Positions 5,567-6,868 of a DNA stretch of 6,868 bases are shown in pieces. Position 1 is the first letter of the stretch, and each line of letters starts with the position of its first letter. Location of the stretch: positions 1-6,868 of the forward strand of contig JAPLGF010000243.1 of assembly GCA_026390275.1 (NCBI GenBank), given 5' to 3'. The DNA is from Candidatus Atribacteria bacterium (GTDB lineage Bacteria > Atribacterota > Atribacteria > Atribacterales > Atribacteraceae). The notes beneath the pieces were generated by a model, which had not been told where the DNA came from, ran no database searches, and saw only the letters and a list, made by a program, of their open reading frames with translations. A program made the position numbers and the translations under genes.

Positions 5567-6823
5567 TTATTTATATTTTGACACTGTTTTGTTGATACGA
5601 ATAATTGCGTCGGGTGTTGGAATGACATCTTGATTGAATGTAATCATGGTCCCGGCATGATCAAAAAGACCTTCTAACTGAGGCTGATTTTGGGAAACGC
5701 CACTCAGTACGGCGATATAAGAGCGGGTCATTTGCATCTGGGTTCGAAAACCAAATACCACGGTATCTCCCCGATGAACCTGAGAAACCGCACCTTTTAA
5801 GACACCATGATAATCGATGATTTGCTTCATGGGAATGGAGTCAAATTCCTTGTTGAAAATATTATCCGGCGTTGTACCTGTTAAAGCCCGGGAGACATGG
5901 TTGGGATCATGGATATCCGACCAGAACCCCCCGCCATACACGTAAGCATCATTACCAACACTGTGACTGACTTCGGTCAGGTAGAGGTAGCTTGGTTTTT
6001 CCGGCAGACCTTCTTTAAAAGCATGATTCGGTGTTGTTCCCAATAGTCCGTGTCCGGGCTCGACGTGTGTGGCACCATAGGATGCCAAAAGTTCAAAGGT
6101 ATCGCTGGATGTATTCCCCGGAGCATTAATCTGTTTCACTTCAATACCCATCTTTTTGAGCGTCTCCGCTGCTCGCAGGATGGTATAAAAGTTTTCTGTA
6201 AGTTCTACCGGGATATCTGGGGTCCGATTATAACGAATACAGGGAAAAGAAGTAACACCTACGATTTGTACATTGCTTAGTTTATTGATCTCGTGAACGG
6301 CATATCCCAGTTGTTCTTCCGGAATTCCGCCTTCTTGACCAATAAAGAACTGATCATGTGTTCCCACCACTCTGATGAGGAGATCCTGGGTCTTTCCCAT
6401 CTTTTTTGCGGTGTCGGAAAGAGCCCTGGCTATGTCCACACTATAAATGGTGACAACATCCGGTTCCATGCCAAGGGCGAATATGAGGTCACCCTGGGGG
6501 ATCTGATTCAAATGTCCGATATGACCCACCGGTACCCTATACCGATGCATAATTTTTGCACACTGAATATCCACCGCCACCGTTTTATATAATCCTTTCT
6601 GAATCGCCACCAGGTTCACCATGGGATTTCGGGCGTGCTGTTTTGACATCACATACGTGGTGAGGTGATATTTCCGGGCGTTTTGTGCCAGAATCTCAGC
6701 ATTGTAGGCGATGGTATCTAAGTCAATGACCCAGGTATTGGGAGGTATTTTCCCTTCTTGATGGAGTATTACCGCCGCCCGAATCAGCTCCGGATTCCTT
6801 TTTTTCAGGACAGGTAAGAACAT
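5567..6823 (-). CDS. YhfX-like PLP-dependent protein of the alanine racemase N-terminal fold family
   Basis: A 418-residue cytoplasmic protein without signal or membrane segments. It resembles E. coli YhfX (recalled, not aligned) along nearly its whole length: LKKRNPELIRAAVILHQEGKIPP at the N-terminus, WVIDLD at 31-36, MSKQHARNP at 59-67, GHIGHLNQIP at 100-109, SFPC at 192-195, INAPGNTSSDT at 232-242, HVEPGHGLLGTTP at 253-265, and YGGGF at 296-300. K61 sits where fold-type III racemases carry the PLP lysine. It is about 30 residues longer than YhfX, mainly at the C-terminus. Known relatives racemise amino acids or are uncharacterised; the reaction of this subgroup is not established to my knowledge. 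The start at ATG 6823 has GGAGGAG 5 nt upstream. It leads the importer genes on the same strand, with a 91-bp gap before the binding-protein gene, so it may act on the imported solute. The operon may extend past the right edge. Confidence 0.85.
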   Translation of the reverse strand: MFLPVLKKRNPELIRAAVILHQEGKIPPNTWVIDLDTIAYNAEILAQNARKYHLTTYVMSKQHARNPMVNLVAIQKGLYKTVAVDIQCAKIMHRYRVPVGHIGHLNQIPQGDLIFALGMEPDVVTIYSVDIARALSDTAKKMGKTQDLLIRVVGTHDQFFIGQEGGIPEEQLGYAVHEINKLSNVQIVGVTSFPCIRYNRTPDIPVELTENFYTILRAAETLKKMGIEVKQINAPGNTSSDTFELLASYGATHVEPGHGLLGTTPNHAFKEGLPEKPSYLYLTEVSHSVGNDAYVYGGGFWSDIHDPNHVSRALTGTTPDNIFNKEFDSIPMKQIIDYHGVLKGAVSQVHRGDTVVFGFRTQMQMTRSYIAVLSGVSQNQPQLEGLFDHAGTMITFNQDVIPTPDAIIRINKTVSKYK

Positions 6824-6868
6824 TTGGTCTCCTCCAAAACGATTCTTTTTGATTCAGTATTTAAAAAG

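Noticed and set aside
1..6868. CRISPR arrays, insertion sequences, rRNA and att sites
   Set aside because: No regularly spaced repeats, transposase or integrase genes, or rRNA-like sequence seen on either strand.

Overview
The window looks like bacterial chromosome of moderate GC. It carries two unrelated gene blocks that point towards each other. The taxon cannot be fixed from sequence alone. Strong GGAGG-type ribosome sites, GTG starts, tightly packed genes and a complete sugar-type ABC importer core fit an anaerobic fermenter (Firmicutes, Atribacterota or Thermotogota-like). This placement is inference and weak.

Left block (+ strand, 3-1945): the 3' part of a RecQ-like helicase gene whose product carries a C-terminal ComF-type phosphoribosyltransferase domain. 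It overlaps by 4 bp a gene for a DprA/SMF-like Rossmann-fold protein. This pair and order match the RqlH-RqlI / PsyrT-PsyrA arrangement, a RecQ-PRTase fusion restrained by a DprA-like partner. That system has been described as a toxin-antitoxin and genotoxicity-control module and is listed among candidate phage-defence systems. The helicase motor domain lies off the left edge.

Middle (1946-2366): about 420 bp with no convincing gene, between the convergent transcription units. It holds a 16-bp imperfect hairpin followed by TTTT, which could terminate the + strand operon. It also holds a 76-nt nested inverted-repeat structure of unknown role.

Right block (- strand, 6823 down to 2367): a YhfX-like PLP-fold racemase-family protein, a secreted solute-binding protein, and two MalF/MalG-type permeases, in transcription order. 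No ATPase gene is in the window. The binding-protein gene appears frameshifted near its 3' end: the expected last 33 residues are intact in another frame. A perfect 12-bp stem-loop separates it from the permeases, as is common where binding protein is made in excess. The racemase-like gene beside a sugar-type importer suggests a substrate that combines sugar and amino-acid chemistry, but the substrate cannot be read from the sequence.

The points most worth following are the RecQ-PRTase/DprA pair, the binding-protein frameshift, the YhfX-importer pairing, and the structured convergent intergenic region.
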